Positions 25,581-35,021 of a stretch of 64,000 bases of DNA are shown here, one piece after another. Under the pieces are notes generated by a model. That model did not search any database and was not told the origin of the DNA. It saw nothing but the letters and a program-made list of their open reading frames with translations. Position numbers and translations under genes: made by a program. Positions within the stretch are counted from its first letter, which is position 1. The number at the start of each line of letters is the position of its first letter. Origin of the DNA: Acidobacteriota bacterium (GTDB lineage Bacteria; Acidobacteriota; Terriglobia; UBA7540); contig SCRD01000018.1 of assembly GCA_004298155.1 (NCBI GenBank), positions 186,001 to 250,000 of the forward strand. The letters are read 5' to 3'.

Positions 25581-28500
25581 ATGACATTCAGGAAATTTGC
25601 AGTTGGATTCAGCCTGGCGCTTTCGCTTGCCCTGGCGCAGGCGGCGCAGGCCGCAAGTGTGCGGGTATGGGAAGGCACGATCAGCATTCCAACCTACCTG
25701 CTGGGGACCGAAGATCCAAACCCGCAGTTTCCGCTGGTGAACAGCAATAATATTTATCCCTACACTGCACTGGATGATCTAACGGACAATCGCGAGCCGA
25801 AAACATACCGTGCGATCTATCTGGAAAACGAGTACCTGAAGGCCACGATCCTGCCGCAGATGGACGGCAGGGTCTATTCGCTTTATGACAAGGTGGCCAA
25901 ACGCGAAGTCTTTTACCGGAATAACGTGATCAAGTACGGAATGGTGGGCCTGCGGGGCGCGTGGATTTCAGGCGGCGTGGAATTCAATTTTCCGAACGGC
26001 CACACGACGGACACCGTGTCTCCGGTAGACGTGCGCTTTCGCCAGAATGCCGACGGCAGCGCCACCGCGGTGGTGGGTGACGTGGACCAGGTGAGCGGCA
26101 TGCACTGGGAGGTTGCGCTCACGCTGCGGCCCGGCGTGGCGCATCTCGAGCAGCGCGTCACGCTTTTTAACTCGACGCCGCTCACGGGGCTCTACTGGTG
26201 GTGGGCAAACGCCGCCGTTCCGGCCGCACAGGATATGCAATTCATCTATCCGATGCGGCTGGCCAATCCGCATTCGCACACCCAGATCTGGACCTTCCCC
26301 ATGTGGAAGGGAGTGAATTACAGCTGGTATAAGGACGTCCATCACGCGACGTCGCTGTTTGGCGTGGACGTCCACCGGGCGTTCTTTGGAGCTTACTACC
26401 ACAATTCCGACAACGGCGTGATCCACGTGGCCGACTACCATCAGGTGCCGGGCAAGAAAACCTGGACGTGGGGCAACGCAGGCGACGGCCGCATCTGGAT
26501 CCATCTGCTGACTGACAACGACGGCCAATATTGCGAGATCCAGTCAGGCCGCTTCCAGACGCAGTTGAGCCAGGAATTCATACCGCCGCAGAAAGTCGAG
26601 TCATGGACGGAATACTGGTATCCGGTTGCGGGGCTTGACGGCGGTTTTGTGGATGGCACGCCGCAGATGGCGATTAACGTGATCTACCCGTCATCGAACG
26701 CAGCAGGGAAGTCCGCAGTCGTGCTTGCCGTCAGCCCGGCCGTGTCTCTGCGTGGAGCAAAGATTGAAGTGAAGATGGGGCCCAAAACCGTGAAGGACTT
26801 TTCGCCCATTTCGTTGGAGCCGTTGACCACCAGGAAATTTACGGTTCCGGTTGCCGACGCGGCCGCCGCAAAGAAGCAGCTGGATGTTACCATCCTGAGC
26901 GCCGACGGGAAGACGCTGCTTCACTGGTACGCTGGAGATCCCGTTGACGGGAATCCCAACCCCTCGGTGAAGCCCGGCGAGCAGGAAGTTAACCAGAAAC
27001 CGGACGGTGAATTGTCCATCGAAGAGCTTTTCCTGCGCGGCGTGAACGACGAAAAGGAAGGGAGAAAGCTGCAGGCGGCGAGCATTTACAAAGAGGTCCT
27101 GAAACGGGACTCCGGGTACGTGCCGGCACTGCTCAAGGCCGCTGAGGAGGATTATGATGCCGCGGACTTTCAAGACGCCGAAGCATTGATGGCCCGCGCC
27201 CGGGCACGCGATGCCAAGGACCCGCAGGTGGGGTACTTGTCAGGGGTGATCTATAAAGGGGAAGGGAAGTCGCGCCTTGCCCAGGACGCCTTCTGGTCTT
27301 CATTACGATTTGGCGGAGCAGAAGCTCCGGCGCTGACTGAACTGGGCGAAATCGCCATTCAGCAGAAGCAATATGACCGGGCGGAAGAGTTGCTGCGCAG
27401 GGCGCTGAGCTACAATCCTGATGACGGAGTGGCGCAGAGTAACCTGGCGGCGGCGCTCAGGCTGGATGGGCATCTTAAAGAAGCCTCTGAGGCAGCCGGG
27501 CTGGCTGTTGAAAAGATGCCGATTCTGCCTTATGCGCTTGCCGAACAGTGGCGCGTGGAGACGGCGCTCGGCGCCGGCCCTGCTGCCTCGCGGGCGGCAG
27601 AAGTGTTCAAGAGTGTAGTAGGCTACAGGCCTCAGAGTTATCTCGAAGCCGGAGCGTGGTATCGGCGATTGGGCGATCTGGCCTGCTCGGATTTTGTACT
27701 GCGGGCCGGGACGAAGAATCTGGCGGCGAAAGACGTTTCTCCACTGATTTATTACTACCTGGCGGCGAATGCCTGGGACGAGGGCAATGCTGAACAGGCT
27801 TCGGCTGCGGCAAGCGAGGCGGCAAAGGCGGATGTCGAAGCTGTTTTTCCGAACCGGCCTGAGGATGCCCGGGTGCTGCGTGAAGTGCTGGCGCACAACT
27901 CCTCTGAAACGCACGCGAAATACCTTCTCGGGAACTTCCTTTTTGCCCATTCGCACTATGCGGAGGCCGCGGACTTGTGGAAGCAGGCTGAGGGCGAAGG
28001 GTTCCATTACGCGGTGCTCTATCGGAACCTTGGTGTGTACGCTTTGCGAGTGCAGAATGATCCCGCGGCCGCCGCCCGGTATTATGCCAGCGCCATCAAA
28101 CAGGCTCCCGAAGACTTTCGGCTCTACGTGGATCTGGATGAAATCTATACCCAGCTGGGGCAAACTGCCAACCGCGAAAAATTGTTTGCCAGCGCACCTC
28201 CCCGAGTTCTTGGCCATGATACGGTGCGCGCGCGCAGAGTGCTGTTGAATGTGGAGGAGCGTCGTTACGATCAGGCTCTGGATGCGCTCAAAGAGCACAA
28301 CTTCAAACCGTGGGAGGGTGGCCGCGTCATACGCGAGCTTTTTGTATTGGCCAATTTGGAAAAGGGTCGCGAGGCCTTTGAAGCAGGAAAGTTTAAGGCG
28401 GCGGAAGAATCCTTCCGGGCTGGACTGGAATATCCCGAAAATCTGGGCGTTGGTAAGCCCGAACATCCTCAGGATGAAGAAGCCCTTTACTGGCTGGGCC

Positions 28501-28862
28501 GCGCGCTTGATTCACAGGGTCAGAAGCGCCAGGCACGCAGCGCGTGGCAACAGGCGGTTAGCCAGATGCGCGCGGGAGAGGATGAAGCCGAAGAGCGCGG
28601 CGGCGGACCGTCAGGATTTTATGCCGCGCTGGCGCTGGACCGCCTGGGACGCTCCGAAGAGGCCTCTCGTATTCTGGATGGCATGGCAAGTGAATTGACG
28701 ACGGGCCGGAAGTCGGCTTTTGACTATTACCTTGCCGGGCTGGTCAAGAACTACCGCAAACAGGACGGCCAGGCAACCGCGGATTTCCGTCGCGCACTTG
28801 AGTTGGACCCGGGGCTCTGGCAGGCACGCCTGGAACTTCAGCGTAAGGGCGAGCCGGAATAA
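25581..28862 (+). CDS. Exported DUF5107 protein with C-terminal TPR array
   Basis: A 1093-aa protein with signal peptide (residues 1-24, ending AAQAAQA-AS). The DUF5107 module spans about residues 30-370 (YRAIYLENEYLKATILPQMD, GRVYSLYDKVAKREVFYRN, GAWISGGVEFNFP, LYWWWANAAVP) and has the look of a galactose-mutarotase-like/hydrolase beta-sandwich. A linker beta-domain follows, then TPR-like repeats from about 480 to the end (AALLRRALSYNPDD-type units). GGGAG precedes the ATG. DUF5107 proteins commonly accompany carbohydrate-active enzymes, and this fits the neighbours: DUF4832 upstream, a NodB deacetylase and GH20 downstream. The role is probably recognition or processing of a glycan at the cell surface. 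Confidence 0.87.
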   Translation: MTFRKFAVGFSLALSLALAQAAQAASVRVWEGTISIPTYLLGTEDPNPQFPLVNSNNIYPYTALDDLTDNREPKTYRAIYLENEYLKATILPQMDGRVYSLYDKVAKREVFYRNNVIKYGMVGLRGAWISGGVEFNFPNGHTTDTVSPVDVRFRQNADGSATAVVGDVDQVSGMHWEVALTLRPGVAHLEQRVTLFNSTPLTGLYWWWANAAVPAAQDMQFIYPMRLANPHSHTQIWTFPMWKGVNYSWYKDVHHATSLFGVDVHRAFFGAYYHNSDNGVIHVADYHQVPGKKTWTWGNAGDGRIWIHLLTDNDGQYCEIQSGRFQTQLSQEFIPPQKVESWTEYWYPVAGLDGGFVDGTPQMAINVIYPSSNAAGKSAVVLAVSPAVSLRGAKIEVKMGPKTVKDFSPISLEPLTTRKFTVPVADAAAAKKQLDVTILSADGKTLLHWYAGDPVDGNPNPSVKPGEQEVNQKPDGELSIEELFLRGVNDEKEGRKLQAASIYKEVLKRDSGYVPALLKAAEEDYDAADFQDAEALMARARARDAKDPQVGYLSGVIYKGEGKSRLAQDAFWSSLRFGGAEAPALTELGEIAIQQKQYDRAEELLRRALSYNPDDGVAQSNLAAALRLDGHLKEASEAAGLAVEKMPILPYALAEQWRVETALGAGPAASRAAEVFKSVVGYRPQSYLEAGAWYRRLGDLACSDFVLRAGTKNLAAKDVSPLIYYYLAANAWDEGNAEQASAAASEAAKADVEAVFPNRPEDARVLREVLAHNSSETHAKYLLGNFLFAHSHYAEAADLWKQAEGEGFHYAVLYRNLGVYALRVQNDPAAAARYYASAIKQAPEDFRLYVDLDEIYTQLGQTANREKLFASAPPRVLGHDTVRARRVLLNVEERRYDQALDALKEHNFKPWEGGRVIRELFVLANLEKGREAFEAGKFKAAEESFRAGLEYPENLGVGKPEHPQDEEALYWLGRALDSQGQKRQARSAWQQAVSQMRAGEDEAEERGGGPSGFYAALALDRLGRSEEASRILDGMASELTTGRKSAFDYYLAGLVKNYRKQDGQATADFRRALELDPGLWQARLELQRKGEPE

Positions 28863-29217
28863 ACACAGTTAGCTGGCTTGATTTCACGCGAACCCGTGGG
28901 CAGAGAACATCCGCTGCGAACGAGATTCCATATCTGGACGAGGAGATTGGGCCACCTTAGTGTGCCAGTGCCCCGCCTTCATGTAAATTGCTTTCGAATT
29001 CCTGCGTGTTGCTTCGAAATGGCAGAAATCTATTGACAATTTTATTTCCTTATAGCAGATTAAGCTCGCTGTATAGACATCTGGGTAAAAAGCTGTACCA
29101 TTTCGATACACTGACAAGAGATTTTGGACGGGAACGGTAGATAGTGAACTGCCTCAGAGATGACGTCTTCCGCCATGGGCTGATATTTCAAACAACTCAA
29201 TATGGGTTACTTAACCA
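28863..29217. other. AT-rich intergenic region upstream of the deacetylase
   Basis: 355 bp that becomes AT-rich in its second half. It contains a perfect TTGACA (29033-29038), but the hexamer at proper spacing (CAGATT, 29056-29061) is poor, so the promoter is uncertain. No coding frame with family features was seen. Confidence 0.45.
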
Positions 29218-30855
29218 ATGAGACCTGATAAAGATCGAGAAGGCATGGGCCTGCTGGCGCGGCTTCCAGGGACTTCGTTTTGCCCGTTGAAACGTGCGGC
29301 TGCCACGTGTGGTTTGGCAGCCCTTATTTTTGCTGGAGCTTTGCTTGCCCGGGCGGGAGATCGTGTGGCTCCGCAGAGTGCATCCGGAGTGCGCAAGGCC
29401 GGGCCCGTGTACGTCATTCTCTGGTTTGATACAGAGGACTACGTGCTGCCACAGAGCGACGACTCCGCCAAACGTATCGCAGAGTTTCTGACGTCGCAAG
29501 GGGTACATGCCACCTTTAAGGTTGTTGGAGAAAAGGCAAGAACTCTCGAACGTCGCCACCGCGAAGACGTAATTGCCGCACTTGACAGGCATGCCATTGC
29601 CTATCACTCGAATTATCACAGCTGGCACGCAAGTCCCGCGGAATATGAAGCGAGGCTTGATTGGCAGGACGGTGTTGAGGAGTTTGTGCGGCGTGAGCAG
29701 CCGGGCATTGATGACATCCGGCGTATTTTCGGGAGGATGCCAACCGCCTATGGCCAGCCGGGCAGTTCCTGGTGCCCCGAGGCCCAGCCAGCCGTCCGAA
29801 AAATGGGGATCCGCGTTTATCTGGACGACGGTGAGCAGATCGGTCTTGACGGCAAACCGTTCTGGTACGGTGGGGTCTTGAACATTTTTGACATGAAGTA
29901 CATCAGCGATCTTAGGCCAAATGATAGTTGGACCAACATCGAAGAAGTCAAAGCGAATTTCAAGAAGGCCTATACCGCTCTGAGCCAAAGTGGCGGAGGG
30001 TTGATCAGCATCTATTTCCATCCCTGCGAATTTATCCATAAGGAATTCTGGGACGCAGTAAATTTTTCGCACGGAGCGGAGCCTCCCCGGTCTGAGTGGA
30101 AACTCCCGCCTGTAAAGACCCCCGAGGAACAGGCCCGGACGTTTGCTTTTTTTGAGAAATTTGTCGAGTACATGAAGACCTTGCCGGTGCAATTTGTCAC
30201 TGCTCCCGAAACGCTAAAGCTTTATCCGGACGTGGCTCAGACGCACTCATTCTCACGACAGGACCTGTCTGAAATCGCGCGGAGTGTTCAACCTGCGGTT
30301 TCTTTTCAGGTCCACGACGGCTATGACCTGTCAGCCAGCGAGGTTCTCTGGCTGCTGAACACCTATGTATCGCGTGTGATCGAGAAGGCGCCGAGCCAGT
30401 TCATCGAACTCCATGGGACGCCTCTCGGGCCGAATTCTGACTCCATGGATGCTTCCATGTCTGGAGAAGTCAATGTCCCGTGGTATCAGTTCCAGTGGGC
30501 CATCCAGGACGTTGAGAGTGCTCTCCAGGTTAACGCCCAGGTCCCGACGGTTGTCTGGGTTGGCGGCAATCCTTATCCACCCGAGAGCTATCTGGTTGCC
30601 TTGGCGAATGTCGCGGGCAAGCTGCTAGAGGGCAAACAACCTCCACAGGAGATCACGCTTGCCCCGGCGCAGTTGGATGCAGCGAAGTACGTAGCTAAGA
30701 ATACACCGCAAGTCTGGTCCTGGCCCATCTTTCGTCCAGGGTTTAACGGAAAGCACCTCCTGGACCTTGCCCGATTGCAGGCCTGGACACTGAAACCTGC
30801 GCAGCTTGAAACGTCACAGGGCCGGACGGCCAGCGGGGCATTGCCAAAAAATTAG
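29218..30855 (+). CDS. Exported NodB-type polysaccharide deacetylase-like protein
   Basis: A 545-aa protein with a hydrophobic signal at about residues 26-46 (AAATCGLAALIFAGALLARAG). The N-terminal domain shows carbohydrate-esterase-4 features: WFDTED (Asp71 and Asp74, base and metal ligand) and HSNYHSWH (His130, His134, metal site), followed by GQPGSSWCPEA. The C-terminal ~200 residues form a separate region I do not recognise. The ATG at 29218 has no ribosome site; an in-frame ATG at 29245 follows GAGAAGG very closely, so the start is uncertain and the first residues may be untranslated. It is followed by a GH20 gene 116 bp downstream; the pair could deacetylate and trim an amino-sugar polymer. 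Confidence 0.78.
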   Translation: MRPDKDREGMGLLARLPGTSFCPLKRAAATCGLAALIFAGALLARAGDRVAPQSASGVRKAGPVYVILWFDTEDYVLPQSDDSAKRIAEFLTSQGVHATFKVVGEKARTLERRHREDVIAALDRHAIAYHSNYHSWHASPAEYEARLDWQDGVEEFVRREQPGIDDIRRIFGRMPTAYGQPGSSWCPEAQPAVRKMGIRVYLDDGEQIGLDGKPFWYGGVLNIFDMKYISDLRPNDSWTNIEEVKANFKKAYTALSQSGGGLISIYFHPCEFIHKEFWDAVNFSHGAEPPRSEWKLPPVKTPEEQARTFAFFEKFVEYMKTLPVQFVTAPETLKLYPDVAQTHSFSRQDLSEIARSVQPAVSFQVHDGYDLSASEVLWLLNTYVSRVIEKAPSQFIELHGTPLGPNSDSMDASMSGEVNVPWYQFQWAIQDVESALQVNAQVPTVVWVGGNPYPPESYLVALANVAGKLLEGKQPPQEITLAPAQLDAAKYVAKNTPQVWSWPIFRPGFNGKHLLDLARLQAWTLKPAQLETSQGRTASGALPKN

Positions 30856-30971
30856 TTGCATCGTCCGGCTTCGGCTGTCGCCTTAGACACCTGAACTCAA
30901 AAAGTATTCTAATGGCCGAATTTATAAAGCCTGCCACTCACTATTGACCTGTCTTTTCTGGAGATTGAAAT

Positions 30972-33284
30972 ATGCGGCGAATCAAAAACTCTCGTCAATT
31001 CTTTCCTAGTCTTATTTGTGCCGCCCTTCTGACGGGGACGACTATGCTTGCTGCTGTCCAGTCAGGGCCGTTCAGCAGTGGGTATACGGTGATTCCACAG
31101 CCGCAGAGAGTGGAGTTGAAGGGCGGGGATTTTGAGGTTGGCAGTGGATGGCGGCTGCAACTGGGGCAAGGTGTGAAGCCTGACGACGTGGCGGTGGAAG
31201 GCCTGAAAGAAGGTTTCGAAGCGCGCCACGGGATCGCGCTCGAGACACGCGGGCGGGGCAATGCAATCGAGCTGGTGATCCAGCAAGGATCGGTCGTGAT
31301 TGGGCAGGCGGCGGACAAGAACAAGCGGGCTCTGGAGGAACAGGCGTACAGGCTGGAACTGGCCGGCACCGGAATCAAGATCACGGCCAACGCGCCGACG
31401 GGATTGTTCTATGGGGTTGAGACGCTGGTCCAACTGGTGAAGCATGCTGAAGAAAAACGGTGGCTGCCAGTGGCGGAAATTACGGACTGGCCGGACCTCG
31501 AGCAGCGCATCATCTACTGGGACGATAATCATCATCTGGAGCGGATGGACGTACTGAAGCAGGCTATGAAGCAGGCGGCGTTCTATAAAATCAACGGCTT
31601 TTCCATCAAACTGAACGGACATTTCGAGTTCAAGAGCGCGCCGGAGGTTGTGGACCCCTATGCGCTGTCGCCAGCCCAATTGCAGGAGTTGACGGACTAC
31701 GGGTTGAAGTACCATGTGCAGTTGATTCCGTTTCTGGACGGCCCGGCGCACATTGCGTTCATCCTGAAGCATCCGGAGTACGCGAAGCTGCGGGAGTTTC
31801 CGGACAGCAACTATGAGTTGTGCACCACGAACCCGGACTCCTACAAGCTGCTGGAAGGAATGTACCAGGACCTGCTGGACGCCAACAAGGGCGTGAATTA
31901 TTTTGTGCTCTCGACCGATGAGCCCTATTACGTGGGAATGGCCGACAACGAGCAATGCGATGAGGGGCAACTGGCAAAAAAGCTGGGAAGCGTGGGCAAG
32001 GTGGAAGCGCAATTTCTCGATCAGGCTGCGGGCTATCTTCACGAGCGGGGCCGAAAGGTGATCTTCTGGGGAGAATATCCCCTGGTGGCTGAGGATATTC
32101 CCTCACTGCCATCCTATCTGGTGAATGGCGAGGTCTACGGGCCGGAATTCGACCGTGCTTTCAAAGAGCGCGGAATCCAGCAGATGATTTACACATCGAC
32201 TGAAGGCGTCGAGCCCTGGTTCCCCAACTACTACGGGCTGCCTCCTTCACAGCTTTTCAATCGCGTCCGAATTGGCGACCGGCTTGATGAAATGTACCGG
32301 CTTATTTCCTTCGACTCATCGCGGCAGAATGCCGGTCTCATCGGCGTGTTTATTGCGGGATGGGGTGATGAAGGGCTCCATCCAGAGACGTTCTGGCTGG
32401 GATACGCAACCGCGCCAGCGTGGGCATGGCATCCAGGCTCGCCTGCGCCTGCCGAGGCGCGCGACAGCTTTTATCACCTGTTCTACGGCCAGGGTGGCCA
32501 GAATATCGGACGGCTTTACCAATTGATGAGCACGCAGGCGGAGTTCTGGGATAGCAGTTGGGACGTTGAACCCTCCAGCGTCCGCAAGCCGCTGTTCGGA
32601 AACTCCTATCAGATCTTTAAACCCAGGCGGCCAGAGCGCGACCAAATCCTGCCGCTGCCGCCGGTGCCGCAGGGCGAGTATCTGAGGCTGGGCTATGACT
32701 GGGGCAAGGCCAATGCCCGCCGCGTGCAGATGGCACAGGATTCGATGCCGGCCAACGATGAACTGCTGGACCTGCTTCACATGAACCTGAGGTCGGTGGA
32801 GTTCCAGAAATACAATCTTCAGGTCTACCTGTCGATTGCGGGGTTGTACCGGCAGAATCTGGACATGATCGAGGAGATGAACGAGGTCGACGAGGCGCTG
32901 AAGCAGGCGCAGGCCGCCGCTGCGAATGTCGAGTTCGAGCCAGCAGTCGCGGCGCTGGACCAGGCGCTGGATATTGTGGAAGGGATTCGAGGCCAGAGGA
33001 ACGTGGCTTATCATCGAGCGGTGGAGACGTGGTACGAAAGCTGGCTTCCGCGGGTGGGGGAGGCGAACGGGCGGAAATATCTGGATGAAGTGGATGATGT
33101 GAAGGACCACCTGCCCGTGCGGACGGTTGACATGAGCTATCTGATCTACAGGGAGCTCCTGTTGCCCCTGGGAAAGTGGTATGACGAGGTGGAGAGCGTT
33201 CGCAACCACTATGCGAAAGCGCACGGCCTGCCACTACGGGACACCAAACTTGACTGGAAAGACTACGAGACGCAGGCACGATGA
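30972..33284 (+). CDS. Exported glycoside hydrolase family 20 (beta-N-acetylhexosaminidase-like)
   Basis: A 770-aa enzyme predicted to release terminal N-acetylhexosamine. The signal peptide covers residues 1-28. A GH20b-type N-terminal domain spans about 35-160 (YTVIPQPQRVELKGGDFEV, EEQAYRLEL). The TIM barrel starts at about 175 (NHHLERMDVLKQAM, INGFSIKLNGHFEF). The catalytic Asp-Glu pair is Asp316-Glu317 in VLSTDEPYYVG, where classical enzymes have GGDE, so it is divergent. The last ~150 residues are helical with charged repeats and are not part of GH20. GGAG precedes the ATG. Substrate preference is unknown; the close deacetylase suggests chitin-like or peptidoglycan-like material. Confidence 0.87.
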   Translation: MRRIKNSRQFFPSLICAALLTGTTMLAAVQSGPFSSGYTVIPQPQRVELKGGDFEVGSGWRLQLGQGVKPDDVAVEGLKEGFEARHGIALETRGRGNAIELVIQQGSVVIGQAADKNKRALEEQAYRLELAGTGIKITANAPTGLFYGVETLVQLVKHAEEKRWLPVAEITDWPDLEQRIIYWDDNHHLERMDVLKQAMKQAAFYKINGFSIKLNGHFEFKSAPEVVDPYALSPAQLQELTDYGLKYHVQLIPFLDGPAHIAFILKHPEYAKLREFPDSNYELCTTNPDSYKLLEGMYQDLLDANKGVNYFVLSTDEPYYVGMADNEQCDEGQLAKKLGSVGKVEAQFLDQAAGYLHERGRKVIFWGEYPLVAEDIPSLPSYLVNGEVYGPEFDRAFKERGIQQMIYTSTEGVEPWFPNYYGLPPSQLFNRVRIGDRLDEMYRLISFDSSRQNAGLIGVFIAGWGDEGLHPETFWLGYATAPAWAWHPGSPAPAEARDSFYHLFYGQGGQNIGRLYQLMSTQAEFWDSSWDVEPSSVRKPLFGNSYQIFKPRRPERDQILPLPPVPQGEYLRLGYDWGKANARRVQMAQDSMPANDELLDLLHMNLRSVEFQKYNLQVYLSIAGLYRQNLDMIEEMNEVDEALKQAQAAAANVEFEPAVAALDQALDIVEGIRGQRNVAYHRAVETWYESWLPRVGEANGRKYLDEVDDVKDHLPVRTVDMSYLIYRELLLPLGKWYDEVESVRNHYAKAHGLPLRDTKLDWKDYETQAR

Positions 33285-33363
33285 GGGCAGGGAATCTCTC
33301 AATCGGGCGACATAAGATGTATGGGTCCAGATGGACCAGTTGAACAGAGATCCTTACTACGGT

Positions 33364-33459
33364 GTCATTCCGAGGGCCGATATTCGTGATCGGCCCGAGG
33401 AATCTGCTTGAGTTTCACACCGTAAGTTACCAGCAGATTCCTCGCTTCGCTCGGAATGA
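33364..33459. repeat. Dispersed palindromic repeat (REP-like), copy 2
   Basis: The left arm GTCATTCCGAG (33364-33374) continues as CGAGGAATCTGCTT (33396-33409) after an inserted inner palindrome, GGGCCGAT (33374-33381) with ATCGGCCC (33389-33396). The right arm (33432-33459, starting AGCAGATTCCTCGC and ending CGGAATGA) is the inverted complement of the joined left arm. It shares the GTCATTC core with the copy at 25.4 kb. It occupies the 241-bp gap between the GH20 gene and the permease. Confidence 0.8.
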
Positions 33460-33525
33460 GGTTCGGAATCGTGTATGACCCAGGACACCAACCCGATGTT
33501 TGATCTTTTTGTGAGGTCTCACTAA

Positions 33526-34899
33526 GTGGCGGAACAAACTGGGACATCTTCTCTGGAAGCTCTGGGTTATAAACCCCAATTCAGGCGGGTGCTCAAGCTC
33601 CGGGACCTTATCATCTACGGCCTGGTCATTCTGACTCCCACCGCGCCGTATCCGGTCTATGGAATTATTCAGGACGTTTCGCTGGGACATGCCGCGCTGG
33701 CCTATCTCGTGGCAATGGTGGCCATGCTTTTCACGGCGGTAAGTTATGGAAAAATGTCCGGGGCTTATCCTGCAGCCGGTTCAACCTACACGTACGCCCA
33801 GCGCGCCCTGAGCGAGCATATCGGCTTTCTCGCCGGATGGTCGATGATGTTGGACTACTTTTTAATTCCGTTGCTGAGCGTCATCTACTCGGCGCTGATC
33901 GCTGCAAGGTACGTCCCCCAAGTTCCGTATATGGTCTGGGCGTTCTTCTTTACGGTGGCGATTACGCTCATCAATATCCGGGGAATCAGCGTGACGGCGC
34001 GGGCCAGCAAAGTGATGATGGTGATCCTGAGTTTTTCCGCGATTCTCTTTGTCGTTCTGGCGGTGCACGTAGTTACCGGAGCCCATGGCTGGAGCGGCCT
34101 GATCGTGCCGCACGCTGTCTACAACCCTGCAACGTTTAAGCTGCGCCCCATGATGCTGGGCGCCGGCATCGCAACGCTTTCGTATATTGGTTTCGACGCC
34201 GTTTCCACGCTCGCCGAAGACGTCGAAAACCCGGAGAAGAACGTTGCGATTGCAACGGTCTCGGTTTGCATCATTCAGGCGCTTTTCTGTGTTGTGCAGG
34301 TCTACCTGGCTGAGATTGTCTGGCCGGATTATCACACCTTTCCCAAGATCGACACAGCGATCCTGGATATTGGAAAGCTCCTGGGCGGACCGGTGATGCT
34401 GGGCTGGATCACTTTTGTGTTACTGGTTGCCGGATTGGCAAGCGCTTTGACGGGGCAGGCGGGCGCCTCGCGGCTGCTGTTTGGGATGGGCCGCGACGGG
34501 GTGATTTCGCGCAGGGTTTTTGCTTATGTTGATGAGAAATATTCCACGCCGACTCGCAGCATTTACGTTATGGGCGGGGTTACTTTGCTCGGCGCGATTC
34601 TGATCCGTTTTCAGCTCGCCGTTGAACTTCTGAACTTCGGCGCCTTTGTCGGTTTTATTCTGGTGAATCTCAGCGTGATTCGTCATTACTATTTGCGCCG
34701 GCGGGAGCGGAGCGGCCTGGCCTTTTTCACAAATCTGATTTTCCCCGCAGCCGGCGCGCTCGTCTGCGGTTATGTCTGGATGAGCCTTTCGACTCCGGCC
34801 AAGATCGTGGGATTCATCTGGCTCGGCCTGGGAGTTGCGTATCTGGCTTATCTGACAAAAGGCTTCAGTCGAAGTCCAATAAAACTTGAAATCGCATGA
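33526..34899 (+). CDS. APC-superfamily amino acid permease
   Basis: A 457-aa integral membrane transporter with about twelve hydrophobic spans. The first span carries the APC pattern LRDLIIYGLVILTPTAPYPV, and SGAYPAAGSTYTYAQRAL is the conserved region after span 2. GASRLLFGMGRDG marks the loop between spans 8 and 9. It imports or exchanges amino acids or amines by secondary transport. The GTG start at 33526 has GTGAGG about 10 nt upstream. An M20 peptidase lies 120 bp downstream on the same strand, so the pair may serve peptide or amino-acid use. Confidence 0.92.
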   Translation: MAEQTGTSSLEALGYKPQFRRVLKLRDLIIYGLVILTPTAPYPVYGIIQDVSLGHAALAYLVAMVAMLFTAVSYGKMSGAYPAAGSTYTYAQRALSEHIGFLAGWSMMLDYFLIPLLSVIYSALIAARYVPQVPYMVWAFFFTVAITLINIRGISVTARASKVMMVILSFSAILFVVLAVHVVTGAHGWSGLIVPHAVYNPATFKLRPMMLGAGIATLSYIGFDAVSTLAEDVENPEKNVAIATVSVCIIQALFCVVQVYLAEIVWPDYHTFPKIDTAILDIGKLLGGPVMLGWITFVLLVAGLASALTGQAGASRLLFGMGRDGVISRRVFAYVDEKYSTPTRSIYVMGGVTLLGAILIRFQLAVELLNFGAFVGFILVNLSVIRHYYLRRRERSGLAFFTNLIFPAAGALVCGYVWMSLSTPAKIVGFIWLGLGVAYLAYLTKGFSRSPIKLEIA

Positions 34900-35021
34900 A
34901 GTACTGAAAAATGTCACCCACTGTGGCATGCTAAGAAGCTGCGGGTAACCGCCTTATCCTGGCTTAGAAGCTTCCCTCTCACGAGTCTCGCAGTGATCCA
35001 TTCATAGGAAGGAACAACCTG

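Noticed and set aside
27303-28466. 387-aa frame on the minus strand
   Set aside because: It lies wholly inside the TPR part of the DUF5107 gene, which has a signal peptide, ribosome site and recognisable domains. The antisense frame has none.
31062-33224. Two long minus-strand frames (326 and 302 aa) across the GH20 gene
   Set aside because: His/Arg/Gln-rich shadows of a real GH20 coding region.
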